Source: Luxibacter massiliensis (GTDB lineage: Bacteria; Bacillota; Clostridia; Lachnospirales; Lachnospiraceae). Taken from it: 64,000 nucleotides of DNA. Shown in pieces: positions 17,629 through 26,899 of this stretch (its first letter is position 1; each line of letters starts with the position of its first letter). The notes under the pieces were generated by a model. It was not told the origin of the DNA. It did no database searches and worked only from the letters and a program-made list of their open reading frames with translations. Where the stretch lies: the NCBI RefSeq assembly GCF_900604355.1, contig NZ_UWOE01000001.1, positions 3,162,001 to 3,226,000 of the forward strand, read 5' to 3'. The translations under genes were made by a program, and so were the position numbers.

Positions 17629-18182
17629 GCTGCTAAATTATCGTTTATCTTATTATTTGTTCGGATTTTCATTTCCATTTTATATAATAAATCGCCTATT
17701 CTTACCTGTTCTTCATAATCAGGCAGATATAAATACAAAAATGAAAACATATCCTCATTAAAACTTGCTCTCAAAGTCATTATCGTATTGCAATCTAATA
17801 CTTTACGAAAATACTTACTTCTCAAAAAGAAAGCAATATACTTTGAGTACACTATTCCCGTTGTTTTCGGTCTTAGTCTTTTTACAAAACCACTAAAAGT
17901 TGCTTTCGGATAGTCTTTAACAGCAACACAACTCATTGCCAAAGCGTCAACGGTTTCACTTGTTCTTGTAATAAAAACATCATCTTTTTTTACAGAAAAT
18001 ATTTCTTGCTCTTTAAGAGATGTATCCATCAAATCTGGTAATTCTTCAGGCAAAAAATAATTATTAAACACGGTGCTAAATGATATAAACGGGGAACCGT
18101 GTCCGGCTTGTTCTTTTGATGAAGATATACCTGAACTCATTTCATATAAATCACTAAATTTGTACTTTGTAAGTTTACTCAT
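17625..18182 (-). CDS. hsdS: Half-length HsdS next to hsdM
   Basis: 185 residues: one target-recognition domain (about 5-155) and part of the central conserved helix (KMEMKIRTNNKINDNLAA), then a stop at the start of the inverted repeat. It overlaps the end of hsdM by 8 nt, so it is the translated partner in the present arrangement. A full HsdS is about 400 residues. Half-subunits of this kind can sometimes dimerise to recognise a symmetric site; otherwise the system is inactive in this phase. Breakage exactly at the repeat indicates past recombination. Confidence 0.85.
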   Translation of the reverse strand: MSKLTKYKFSDLYEMSSGISSSKEQAGHGSPFISFSTVFNNYFLPEELPDLMDTSLKEQEIFSVKKDDVFITRTSETVDALAMSCVAVKDYPKATFSGFVKRLRPKTTGIVYSKYIAFFLRSKYFRKVLDCNTIMTLRASFNEDMFSFLYLYLPDYEEQVRIGDLLYKMEMKIRTNNKINDNLAA

Positions 18183-19809
18183 ACTTTACCTTCTTTAACT
18201 GTTCCATAATTTCCGTTTTCAGTTTGTCGCCCTCTGCAAAATATTCCTGCAACTTCTCTGCATAGACATTCATACGAGCGTTAAACTCGTCCTGTGACAA
18301 TTCAGCATATTCAATTTTCACATCAAAATATTGTCCAGCCGCAAGTGAATATTTCTTTTCTTTGATTTCATCATAGGTAACAGCAACCGAAAAATCATCA
18401 ACAGCTTCTTTATTGAGGAGTGTATCGACAATTTTATCAATCTCAAAATCACGAAGTCTGCGTTTCTGATTATTACCGTCTTTGTATTCTTCTCCCAACT
18501 TTGAAGCATCTATCAATACAACCTTGTCTGTTTTTCTTGAATTATCAAAAAATAATACTGATACGTTCGTTCCGGTATTAGCAAATACATTTGACGGCAT
18601 ACTAATACAACCATAAACAATATGCTCATCAACAATATGTTGTAGTATCTTCTTTTCTACACCTGACTTTGCAGTTATAAATCCAGCAGGAACTACAATC
18701 GCACCTTTTCCAGTTGATTTCAATGAATTGAGCACGTGCTGAATGAACAGCGTATAAATTGCCATACTCTCTTTCTTCTTGGCAGGCACTTTCGGAACTC
18801 CCGCCCAAAAACGAACAGGCATTGCAGCTATACGCTCTCTTGTATCTGAGAAATCCATCTTAAAAGGCGGATTTGAAACTACATAATCAAAAGTTCTTAA
18901 TTCCTGTCCGTTATCACTCTTGTGATACGGAGCAATCAGCGTATCTCCCTGAATTACGTGGTCAAGAGAAGATACCAAACTGTTCAGGATAAGATTAAGT
19001 TTCAACATTTTATTGCTCCGCTGTGAAATATCCTGAGCAAAAATAGTACACTTATCTTCGCCAATTTTGTGGGCAAGAGCCATCAAAAGTGTCCCTGTTC
19101 CGGCAGATGGGTCATAACACTCAATACTATGTAAATCAGTTGCATTGCCAACAAGCAATCTTGCCATAATCGTTGCAATAGCGTGAGGAGTATAATACTC
19201 TGCATACTTACCACCGCCTGCGGTATTGTAGTCTTTTATCAAATATTCAAATATATCTGCAAAGAAATCATAATGCTTCTCAAATGCTTCTTCAAAAGAA
19301 AAGTTTACCAACTTATCAACCAACGCACGGGCAAAAGGCGCTCTTGCTGTATCATCAGTTACATACTGTGTCAGCTTTTCAAAAAGCGGTATTTTCGTGC
19401 TCTGAGCAGTCTGAGTTGAAAATATATCAATATTTTTATCTGCTATATCAGTCATCGTACTGTCAAAAATCAAATCAAAATCGCCTTTTGCCTGCTGATT
19501 CCACAAATTAGCAATAAGATGTTCCGGATTAAGCAATGGAATATCTGAAGGCAAACTATCAAAAATATCCAAGTGCTCATCTTCTGACATTTCTGCATAA
19601 ACCAGTTCCCATTTTTCCGCATTTCTAAGAACCGGACTAACTTTTTTTACTTCATATCCGAACTTATCATTAAGGAACTTATAAAGGAAAACCTGCGTAA
19701 TAATCTTATACTCATTACCATCATTCCCCATACCATAAGTCTGACAAGTTGCTTTTAAGGCATCTATCAACTCTATGGTTTTTTCTTTTATGGTCTTTGT
19801 TTCTTCCAT
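18175..19809 (-). CDS. hsdM: Type I restriction-modification methyltransferase subunit HsdM
   Basis: 544 residues with N-terminal helical HsdM domain (1-150), SAM-binding motif I DPSAGTGTLL near 234 and catalytic NPPF near 311 (VVSNPPFKMDF), the signature of N6-adenine methyltransferases. Works with HsdS to methylate and with HsdR to restrict. It is 12 nt downstream of hsdR and overlaps the half hsdS. Complete and without lesions. Confidence 0.95.
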   Translation of the reverse strand: MEETKTIKEKTIELIDALKATCQTYGMGNDGNEYKIITQVFLYKFLNDKFGYEVKKVSPVLRNAEKWELVYAEMSEDEHLDIFDSLPSDIPLLNPEHLIANLWNQQAKGDFDLIFDSTMTDIADKNIDIFSTQTAQSTKIPLFEKLTQYVTDDTARAPFARALVDKLVNFSFEEAFEKHYDFFADIFEYLIKDYNTAGGGKYAEYYTPHAIATIMARLLVGNATDLHSIECYDPSAGTGTLLMALAHKIGEDKCTIFAQDISQRSNKMLKLNLILNSLVSSLDHVIQGDTLIAPYHKSDNGQELRTFDYVVSNPPFKMDFSDTRERIAAMPVRFWAGVPKVPAKKKESMAIYTLFIQHVLNSLKSTGKGAIVVPAGFITAKSGVEKKILQHIVDEHIVYGCISMPSNVFANTGTNVSVLFFDNSRKTDKVVLIDASKLGEEYKDGNNQKRRLRDFEIDKIVDTLLNKEAVDDFSVAVTYDEIKEKKYSLAAGQYFDVKIEYAELSQDEFNARMNVYAEKLQEYFAEGDKLKTEIMEQLKKVKYE

Positions 19810-19820
19810 TGTGTTCTCCT

Positions 19821-22800
19821 TTATGCCACCGAATAAGTCTGGTTGTACTGGTCAAGATACTGTTTTGTAATCCTGCTCTGTATAAACACTCTGTCCTCAC
19901 GAGCACTCGCTACTCCCAACTTATCAATGCCTGCTTTTATTTGTGTCATAACCGTCCTCTCAAAATATGCGTCTTTCTTCAATATATCATTTCTGTCATA
20001 TACTTTCTGATCAATATCTGACTTAATAGAAATCAAAACATTCATAATAGACATATCATACTCTGAAACAATCGGCTGTATATTTGCTGCTTTTCGAGCA
20101 AGATTTTCTTCCCTGATTCTTTTATGAACCCTTGCAAATTTCGCATCGCCATTATATTTTCTCAGCAGAACCGTATTTTTCTTCTGCAATTCATCAAGCT
20201 TTTTCAGAATATCTTCCAGTTCCTTTCCTTGCTCCTCAATCTCAGATACACTCTTAGGTTCAAAACCGTGTTGCTTGAAGCGAAGCAAAAATGCTTCCTG
20301 CAAAGTAATAAACTCAGGGTCATCAGGGTCGATATTCTGAGTAAAGGCACGAACAGTCTTTTTATACTTTTCTGTTACTGCATCTTTACCACCGACGATT
20401 TTCAATTCTTCCTCGCTGATCTTGCTGAAGTTAAAAGTAATATCCTCCATTGCTTCATTGACAAGCAACTTCGTGGTATCATCATTTGCAAAAAGTTCCT
20501 TCTGATTTATGTTGTCAATATGATGCTGCACCTCTGAAATCAATGATGATAACTTTGTTAATTCCATTTTTGCAAATGTTTCCTTCAGCTCATCATCGCC
20601 AAAAGTTCTTGCCAAATTGCAACAATCACGAGCAGCAATAAGAATTTTTTTTAGCTTAAGCAATTCCTGCTTATCCTCATTCGTGGATATTTCCGAACTA
20701 AATTCTTCTACATTATCCGTGGTGTAGTTAAAAAGAACCTGCCGCACTTCCTGCATTTGTTTAATGAGTTCTGCCGGGTCTTCAATAACCTGTTTGAAAG
20801 TATCCGTTTCATTTCCCGCGCCAACTTCATTCGGGTCATTAAAACGGTTAAGCTCTTTGAGGTATGCTTCATTTGTTTCCTCAAAATTCCTTTTTATATT
20901 TGCAAAATCAATAACATATCCGTAATGTTTTTCTTTATATGGTCTATTAACTCTTGTTATTGCCTGCAATAAATTATGGTCTTTCAATTTTCGTCCAAAA
21001 TACAGACGTTTTAATCTTGGTGCATCAAATCCGGTAAGAAGCATATTGAAAACGATAAGAATATCAACCGTCATATTATTTTTAAAGTCATCAATAATCT
21101 TATCTCTTGTATCCTTATCATCACTATCGTGAAGTATAAGTCCGGCTCGTAAATGACTTTTCATAGAAGCGTCTTTATTAAGTTCCGCTTGAATTTCATC
21201 AAAATACGCAAACAGCTTCCTTGCCTGCTCACTTGTTTCACAAATGACCATACCGCCGAGTGTATTATCTCCCTGAATTTGTCTAAATCTCTTTAGGTCA
21301 GAAATAATATACCTAAGCAGCTCTTTAACATAATTGTCGTGTTCAACAATCTGACTTTTCTTTACGTCTTTCTTTTCTACCAAAGTTTCAAGTTTTTCGT
21401 AAATTTTAGAAAGTCTGTCTTTATACTGAGTTTCTATATCCTCACGGATAATTTTCAGTGTATATCCGTCTAAAATTGACTTGTCATAATAGTATGTATG
21501 AATATAATTACCAAAAACTCTCCAAGATTCTCTTTCCTCTTTCAAAAGCGGTGTTCCTGTCAAAGCAATCTTTATCGCATTTTTATCTGCATCAAGAAGA
21601 TTAGCCAAGAATGAGCCTTCCGGTTTATATCCCCTATGTGCTTCATCAATAATAAACACTCTCTGCAAATTCGTTGCATACGCAGGAAGGTCAACTTTTG
21701 ACCTGTCTTCAGCAAAACGCTGTATATTTACAACCGTAATTTCAGGTTTTCCCGTATTTCCCTCTTGTGCCTGATTGTTACGGAACTGTTCCATAAGTTC
21801 AGCACGAGAACTTGCTGTTTTCACAACCAATCCACGAGCTTCAAATTCTTCTGAAGCCTGTTTCAGCAAATCAAGACGGTCAACAATGAAATAAAACTTT
21901 GCAACTTTATTTTGCTTGCTGAAATAGTCAGAAAGAACATAAGTAAGATAATAAGATAAAGCTGTTTTTCCGCTGCCCTGAGTATGCCATAAAACGCCTG
22001 AATTAACACCTTCATCAATCTTACTTTTTACTGTTAAAGCTGCAAACATCTGTTGATAACGCATTATATGTTTTTGCTCAATAAACTCTATCTTACCATA
22101 GATTTCTTTATGAAAACGAACATAGGCAATTCCATATTTCAATATAAATAACAATCTTTCAGGACTGCACATAGATGTCAATACACGATTGGTCGGTGTG
22201 TATGTATCTAAATTTGTTTGATATTCTGGAGAAGTATGAATAACCTGACAATTAAAATCAGTCAATATCTTCTTTTCAACAATCGGGTCAATATCCTTAT
22301 ATGGGAAATCTGCATTATAAGGGGCAATATCCAAATTAGTAGGATTTTCTTCTCTGAAACAGTTGAACGGTGCAGACTGTTTTGCCGTCGTACAGTAGAA
22401 TGCCCCCTGAACAGGAACAATGCCACCCATAGTGTCATATTCCATATTATTAGAGAAAATCATCAACTGCGTAATATTCAAAAATCTCCTAAATTTCTTA
22501 TTAGGAAATCTCTTTTGGTTCATTCTCTTACTTTCTGCAACCATTCCACCGTGATTATTCGGCTTCTTTACTTCAACAAATACAAGTGGAAGTCCATTTA
22601 CAAACAATGTAATATCCGGTCTAAATTCATCTTGGTCACGCTTACAAGTGAACTCGGCGGTAAAATGATACGTATTATTCTTGGGATTTTCAAAATCCAC
22701 CAACCTAACAGGCGAAACAGATGACAAACGCTCGTAAAAACTGCGTCCTATATCATCATTATCCAATTCCTGCCTAATAGTTTTCAATGTCTGTTCCTCT

Positions 22801-23006
22801 TCTCCTGCGTGAGTGGGATTAAGCCGTGCGAACTGTTCCTTGAAAACGTTAATTAAGATATTGGTATCAGGGTCATATACTGTGCCTGCCATATCTTCAG
22901 TTATTTTTCCGAAATAGGTATAACCAAGGCGTGTGAAATGAACCATTGCTGGCATTTGAACACGGGTTGCTTCATTAAACATATTTTTCTTACCACTTGC
23001 CGTCAT
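19821..23006 (-). CDS. hsdR: Type I restriction endonuclease/translocase subunit HsdR
   Basis: 1061 residues from ATG 23006 (GAGGAGG upstream; the ORF extends 7 codons further). The nuclease domain shows the PD-(D/E)XK pattern DEFRPDITLF...LVFVEVKKP near 130-147. Helicase motor: Walker A HTQGSGKT near 340 and DEAH box IIDEAH near 453. C-terminal helical domain contacts HsdM. Full family length. It leads the R-M-S operon, preceded by a small XRE regulator gene whose stop is 18 nt upstream. Confidence 0.95.
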   Translation of the reverse strand: MTASGKKNMFNEATRVQMPAMVHFTRLGYTYFGKITEDMAGTVYDPDTNILINVFKEQFARLNPTHAGEEEQTLKTIRQELDNDDIGRSFYERLSSVSPVRLVDFENPKNNTYHFTAEFTCKRDQDEFRPDITLFVNGLPLVFVEVKKPNNHGGMVAESKRMNQKRFPNKKFRRFLNITQLMIFSNNMEYDTMGGIVPVQGAFYCTTAKQSAPFNCFREENPTNLDIAPYNADFPYKDIDPIVEKKILTDFNCQVIHTSPEYQTNLDTYTPTNRVLTSMCSPERLLFILKYGIAYVRFHKEIYGKIEFIEQKHIMRYQQMFAALTVKSKIDEGVNSGVLWHTQGSGKTALSYYLTYVLSDYFSKQNKVAKFYFIVDRLDLLKQASEEFEARGLVVKTASSRAELMEQFRNNQAQEGNTGKPEITVVNIQRFAEDRSKVDLPAYATNLQRVFIIDEAHRGYKPEGSFLANLLDADKNAIKIALTGTPLLKEERESWRVFGNYIHTYYYDKSILDGYTLKIIREDIETQYKDRLSKIYEKLETLVEKKDVKKSQIVEHDNYVKELLRYIISDLKRFRQIQGDNTLGGMVICETSEQARKLFAYFDEIQAELNKDASMKSHLRAGLILHDSDDKDTRDKIIDDFKNNMTVDILIVFNMLLTGFDAPRLKRLYFGRKLKDHNLLQAITRVNRPYKEKHYGYVIDFANIKRNFEETNEAYLKELNRFNDPNEVGAGNETDTFKQVIEDPAELIKQMQEVRQVLFNYTTDNVEEFSSEISTNEDKQELLKLKKILIAARDCCNLARTFGDDELKETFAKMELTKLSSLISEVQHHIDNINQKELFANDDTTKLLVNEAMEDITFNFSKISEEELKIVGGKDAVTEKYKKTVRAFTQNIDPDDPEFITLQEAFLLRFKQHGFEPKSVSEIEEQGKELEDILKKLDELQKKNTVLLRKYNGDAKFARVHKRIREENLARKAANIQPIVSEYDMSIMNVLISIKSDIDQKVYDRNDILKKDAYFERTVMTQIKAGIDKLGVASAREDRVFIQSRITKQYLDQYNQTYSVA

Positions 23007-23023
23007 CTTCAGACCTCCTCGTA

Positions 23024-23230
23024 TCATTCGTCTAATATGACTTCACATACATCGCCAATATCACAATGAAATACTTTGCAAATTCTCATAAGAACATCAA
23101 GGGATACTGTTTCATTCTTATTTAACTTTGTTGCAACGGAAGATGAAATCTCCGCTGCACGCATTAAATCTTGTCTTTTCATTTGATTATCTATCATAAG
23201 TTTTTGAAGTTTATTATAGCTTATTCTCAT
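23024..23230 (-). CDS. Small XRE-type regulator of the restriction operon
   Basis: 68 residues, essentially one HTH (LQKLMIDNQMKRQDLMRAAEISSSVATKLNKNE) of the Cro/C1 type closest to the YozG/helix-turn-helix group. ATG at 23230 chosen for GAAGGAG upstream. Position immediately before hsdR suggests it is a controller protein timing restriction expression. Confidence 0.85.
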   Translation of the reverse strand: MRISYNKLQKLMIDNQMKRQDLMRAAEISSSVATKLNKNETVSLDVLMRICKVFHCDIGDVCEVILDE

Positions 23231-23428
23231 CTGCAACGCTCCTTCGTATTCTCCGTCCCTTTTGGTTACAGTTACTTATTTGACATTATACTATAAATAA
23301 TCTGTTTTTTCAAGATATAAAGGTTTGTTTGCAACTCATATCCACCAAGATGTTACTTTTCCAAAACACCTAACAGCAATTCAAAGCCAAAAAAAGAAAG
23401 TCCGTCGATTAAGACAAACTTCTGTGTT

Positions 23429-23764
23429 TTATGGAAGTATTTGCTTTGACTGCTTCACAAGTGTATCTATGACTTCATAAATTCTGTTTCTATCTTCAGG
23501 AGCAAGTTTTTCGAGTTTCTCATTCAGCATTGAGTTCTTGACTGTATATCCCATTTCCAGAACGTCTGTAAGAACCATATCCGATGATACACCCAAAGCA
23601 CTTACTATCTTTATGAAAGTTACGAGTGACGGAATTTCCTCTCCACGCTCAACCATACCAATATAATTTGTTGTCAAACCTGTTTTCTCTGCCAAATCTT
23701 CTTGTCGCAATTTCTTTGCAAGTCGGAACATCCTTATATTCTTGCCGATTGTATCGAGTTTCAT
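23429..23764 (-). CDS. XRE-family regulator
   Basis: 111 residues. HTH at about 6-60 (IRMFRLAKKLRQEDLAEKTGLTTNYIGMVERGEEIPS), then a helical C-terminus (KLEKLAPEDRNRIYEVIDTLVKQ) of the type seen in short phage/ICE regulators. AGAGGTGG precedes ATG. About 200 nt of AT-rich DNA separate it from the restriction operon. Confidence 0.85.
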   Translation of the reverse strand: MKLDTIGKNIRMFRLAKKLRQEDLAEKTGLTTNYIGMVERGEEIPSLVTFIKIVSALGVSSDMVLTDVLEMGYTVKNSMLNEKLEKLAPEDRNRIYEVIDTLVKQSKQILP

Positions 23765-23855
23765 CACACCACCTCTTTTAGTGTGTTTCTATAACTAATA
23801 GTATAGGTTAAGTCAATTTCAAATCTCACGCACTCAAAGGAAGTCAAACCAACTA

Positions 23856-24233
23856 TTAGTAATTTAGCTTTGTAAAGTCATCTAATTCCAATCCCTTTAA
23901 TGCTTTATTAGTACTCATATTCCAAAGTTTCGTTGCTTTCTGATTAAAAAAGTAAGTAATATACTCAATCTCCACTAATTCCGACAACGACGATAAATCT
24001 TCAACACCTTTGTTTTTCCAAAAGGATATGACTTTGAACTGTTTTCCATATTCATTTATTAAATACTCGAAAGTCTTTTGCTCAAGTCCTGATATAATAA
24101 TTGATTTTGCATCGGGATACTACCTAATAGTATCAATCTGCTCTATTGTAATTTTTCCTCCGTCAACATCTTTCTGTCTTAAATCTATATCATATCCATT
24201 TGTACTCGAAAAATTATCAATATTTATTGACAT
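23856..24233 (-). pseudogene. Leucine-rich-like protein fragment with nonsense codon
   Basis: Reads from ATG 24233: MSINIDNFSSTNGYDIDLRQKD...IEQIDTIR, then TAG (24122-24120), then YPDAKSIIISGLEQKTFEYLINEYGKQFKVISFWKNKGVEDLSSLSELVEIEYI...LELDDFTKLNY. The second part looks like irregular leucine-rich repeats. One base change would restore a 125-residue protein. No ribosome-binding site checked as strong; regarded as dead. Confidence 0.6.
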
Positions 24234-24302
24234 TATCTTACCTCAATCGCATGGAAATACAATTCAAATAATTCCGTTTTGCATTTCTGCCCATTCAGAA
24301 AA

Positions 24303-24328
24303 TGGGCAACTCGGATTGGAATTGCCCA
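24303..24328 (-). terminator. Terminator-like hairpin downstream of metG end
   Basis: TGGGCAA / TTGCCCA arms with a T-rich stretch following on the minus strand, 150 nt after the metG stop. Confidence 0.55.
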
Positions 24329-24478
24329 CTCATTGTACTAATTATGCAATTTTTTCTTACTTACACCGATTTCTGCATCAAATGATGTAAGTTTGATGTA
24401 AACCGCTGTTTTTTATGAAATTTGTAAAATGAAGTACATCCCGTTTTGTCGGGTAAAACGGTACATCCTTACATCATC

Positions 24479-24997
24479 TTAGTACAGCTTCGCCCCTGCC
24501 GGGATCCGGTTATCCACCATGAGTAAATTCAGTCCCTCACGACCATCTTCTTCATGTACCGCTGAAATCAGCATACCCTCAGAATCAATGCCCATCATCT
24601 TTCTAGGCGGCAGATTTACGATTGCAATCGCTGTCTTTCCAATCAACTCTTCCGGATCGTAATACTCGTGAATACCGCTTAAAATTGTGCGTTTCCGGTC
24701 TGTTCCGTCATCCAGAGTGAACTTCAGAAGCTTCTTAGACTTCGGTACTGCTTCACATTCCAGAATCTTTACAGCACGGTAATCGGACTTAGCAAAGGTA
24801 TCAAAATCAATCATTTCTTCAAATAATGGTTCGATTTTTACGTTGGAGAAATCAATTTTGGCGGCTGGTTTTTCCTCCGTTTTTACCTCTGCGGCAACTG
24901 CCTTTTCCACTGCCTTTTCCGCCTTCGCCTCACTCTTCTTAGGGTCAATGGACTTCATTGTCGGGAAAAGTTTTCCACCCAACTTACATGCCATCAT
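24479..24997 (-). CDS. metG: Orphan C-terminal tRNA-binding domain of methionyl-tRNA synthetase
   Basis: 172 residues. Residues 50-172 are the EMAP/Trbp-type tRNA-binding domain found at the end of MetRS (IDFDTFAKSDYRAVKILECEAVPKSKKLLKFTLDDG, NLPPRKMMGIDSEGMLISAV, RIPAGAKLY). The catalytic Rossmann and anticodon domains are absent. The first 20 residues and AAAGGA upstream lie at the junction with the ICE, and an in-frame stop lies just before the ATG. I read it as the 3' end of metG cut off by ICE insertion; the ICE's far end (beyond 64 kb) should carry a replacement. It may still be made as a free tRNA-binding protein. Confidence 0.75.
   Translation of the reverse strand: MMACKLGGKLFPTMKSIDPKKSEAKAEKAVEKAVAAEVKTEEKPAAKIDFSNVKIEPLFEEMIDFDTFAKSDYRAVKILECEAVPKSKKLLKFTLDDGTDRKRTILSGIHEYYDPEELIGKTAIAIVNLPPRKMMGIDSEGMLISAVHEEDGREGLNLLMVDNRIPAGAKLY
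24936..24967. repeat. Putative integration core (direct repeat with 8236-8267)
   Basis: GGGTC-ATGGACTTCATTGT-GGGAAA is shared in the same orientation at both places with a few mismatches. It codes FPTMKSIDP in metG. Best explained as attachment-site duplication by successive insertions. Confidence 0.5.
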
Positions 24998-25072
24998 ATC
25001 GGTTCAAATCCTTTCATTTCCTTGCTTCCCCATTCTTCACAATGCTTCGTATTACATCAGGGAAAAAAGAAA

Positions 25073-25112
25073 ATTGTTGTCAAACTGTTGTCTTCGCAGA
25101 AAGTTTGTTGTC
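25073..25112. promoter_or_regulatory. Putative integrase arm-binding repeats
   Basis: Three copies of a TGTTGTC word (25075-25081, 25086-25092, 25106-25112) between the ICE end and the integrase stop codon. Tn916-type integrases bind short direct repeats near the element ends with their N-terminal domain; this cluster is in the right place. Confidence 0.4.
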
Positions 25113-25136
25113 AGCTTCTCACGCTGAGAACCCTTC

Positions 25137-26369
25137 CTAAAAGATGTCCAATTTTGATAAGTTTTCAAAAGATTCTTGCTTCTTTTGATCAGTGGCCTCG
25201 GCATAGATATCCATCGTCGTTTCGATATTCCGATGGCCCATAATTGCCTGAATCACTTTTAAATTTGTTTCATGCTCACAGAGTCTTGTACAAAAGGTAT
25301 GCCTCAAGTGATGACAGGAGAAATCTGGAAGAATAATCGGCTCTCGCCGCTCACGCTTAGCATTGATAACCTCTTCCGCATTATACCCACTGATAATTCG
25401 CTTGATAGTACGATTCACAGCCTGCGGATTTAAAACTGAGCCAAAACGATTGACAAATACAAAACCAGTCATTCCATCAATCTCGGTCTCGTTGAATCCT
25501 GTTTCTTCCTGCTCCTCGTGCTCCATGTGAAAAGCATCACGTACAATATCAAGCATAGGGATCGTTCTGATACCGGCCTCCGTTTTCGGCTTTGATATCC
25601 GCAGAACAGACTTTCTCGATTCTCCAACTGGGTAATAAACCAGACTGTGATTAATACTCAGAATCCGATTATCAAAATCAAGATCATCCCATCGAAGTCC
25701 CAGTGCTTCTCCAATTCGGCAGCCAGTTCCAAGCAAAACCGTAAATAACGGCCACCAATGATAATACACTGGGTGATTGGAAATATACTCCATAAATGCT
25801 CTTTGCTGCTCTCTCGTTAAAGCATGTCTCACGCCTCTTGTCTTATCTGCCTTCTTGCTGACTTCCTTCATAACTCCGTCTGACGGATTTTTCCGAATGA
25901 TTTCATCTCGAACCGCCAATTGGAATGTCGGGTGAAGCAGGGTATGAACTGAGTCCAGCGTCCCTAACGATAACTTTTCCTTTTTAAGCAAGTAGCAGTA
26001 AAACTGGAGTACGTCCGAATACTTAATGTCTGCGATTTTCTTCTTACCGAAAGTATGTCTGACAAAGCGATTATACATGTAATCGTAATTGCTGCGTGTA
26101 GTCGCCCGCAAATCATACTTCGTAGAGATATACCGATCATAGGTATCATTTATGGTGGCCTTACCTGCAACATACAGATCCAAACCATCCAATTGATCCT
26201 TCATCAGCTGCTTTTCTTTTTCTCGAAGCGTTGCCAAATCCTGCGCGTATATGGACCTACGCCTGCCCAATGGATCCGTATAGGTGTACATATACCGCTT
26301 GTCTGATGCCCTCTGTACTTCTCCTTTCCTGAGTGCTCTTCCCCGCTCATCTTTCCGTGTCTTTGCCAT
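25137..26369 (-). CDS. ICE tyrosine integrase (Tn916 Int-like)
   Basis: 410 residues. N-terminal arm-binding AP2-like domain (about 1-65, RYMYTYTDPLGRRRSIYA), core-binding domain (about 70-170) and catalytic domain with R in GTGCRIGEALGLRW, HHLRHTF, GHRNIETTMDIY. ATG at 26369 chosen for GAAGGAGGTAACAGAC. Its 3' end lies 140 bp from the metG fragment, marking the left end of the ICE. Drives integration and, with an excisionase, excision. Confidence 0.95.
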   Translation of the reverse strand: MAKTRKDERGRALRKGEVQRASDKRYMYTYTDPLGRRRSIYAQDLATLREKEKQLMKDQLDGLDLYVAGKATINDTYDRYISTKYDLRATTRSNYDYMYNRFVRHTFGKKKIADIKYSDVLQFYCYLLKKEKLSLGTLDSVHTLLHPTFQLAVRDEIIRKNPSDGVMKEVSKKADKTRGVRHALTREQQRAFMEYISNHPVYYHWWPLFTVLLGTGCRIGEALGLRWDDLDFDNRILSINHSLVYYPVGESRKSVLRISKPKTEAGIRTIPMLDIVRDAFHMEHEEQEETGFNETEIDGMTGFVFVNRFGSVLNPQAVNRTIKRIISGYNAEEVINAKRERREPIILPDFSCHHLRHTFCTRLCEHETNLKVIQAIMGHRNIETTMDIYAEATDQKKQESFENLSKLDIF

Positions 26370-26411
26370 GTCTGTTACCTCCTTCAATAATGAAGAAGGG
26401 ACTCACAGCAC

Positions 26412-26582
26412 TTATTTTTGCTTGGACAAATACTCTTCCAAACTTCGCAGGGCAACCTCTGTCTTTGTCATCTTGTGTTCAGCAGCATACCTGGTCAACT
26501 CATCATAGGTTTTGTCTGATAACCGAACCGTAATGGATTTACGCTTTGCGTTGTCCACCTTCGGTCTACCCATTTTCGTCAT
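26412..26582 (-). CDS. Ribbon-helix-helix (CopG-like) small protein, 56 aa
   Basis: MTKMGRPKVDNAKRKSITVR followed by LSDKTYDELTRYAAEHKMTKTEVALRSLEEYL: a short basic tail, a beta strand and two helices of the RHH fold. Encoded 42 nt upstream of the integrase on the same strand. Likely DNA-binding regulator of integration genes. Below the usual 60-codon cutoff. Confidence 0.75.
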   Translation of the reverse strand: MTKMGRPKVDNAKRKSITVRLSDKTYDELTRYAAEHKMTKTEVALRSLEEYLSKQK

Positions 26583-26689
26583 ACCGCTACCTCCACATGT
26601 ATTTTATTATACTTATTGTAAGACAGAAAGTCAAGCCCTAAAGCACATAAAGTCCCTTTATGTAAAAAAGCCATAAAGCACCACCCACT

Positions 26690-26899
26690 TCAAAATTCTC
26701 GGAATGACTCCAAAAACTTTTCAAAAATTTCGCAATTAACTAAAGCAATACCATCAATCTTATAGACAGCCTTTGCCTCCTTTGCGAGTTCCTGAAACTT
26801 TGTCAGTCCAAGGCTGTATTTCTCCGCTCCTTCTTTGTAGCGCACAAACTTTTTTGCATACTGCTTCGTCTGCTCTACATCTTTCCTTTTGTAGCCCAT
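26690..26899 (-). CDS. DUF6462-type small protein (excisionase-like position)
   Basis: 69 residues: KRKDVEQTKQYAKKFVRYKEGAEKYSLGLTKFQELAKEAKAVYKIDGIALVNCEIFEKFLESF. The YSLGLTKFQELAKEA stretch followed by VYKI and a C-terminal helix is the winged-helix layout of DUF6462/excisionase-like proteins of clostridial ICEs. It lies just upstream of the RHH and integrase genes, where an excisionase is expected. Confidence 0.8.
   Translation of the reverse strand: MGYKRKDVEQTKQYAKKFVRYKEGAEKYSLGLTKFQELAKEAKAVYKIDGIALVNCEIFEKFLESFREF

Larger units (their letters stand above)
15602..17647. repeat. hsdS inverted repeats, 426 bp each
   Basis: 15602-16027 and 17222-17647 are inverted copies, apparently identical over 426 bp. 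They encode the same 132-residue HsdS C-terminus on opposite strands and enclose the rest of an hsdS gene plus an invertase remnant. Recombination between them would flip 16028-17221. The 13-nt stretch AAACGATAATTTA also occurs at the central conserved region of the complete hsdS (about 16338-16350). Confidence 0.9.
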
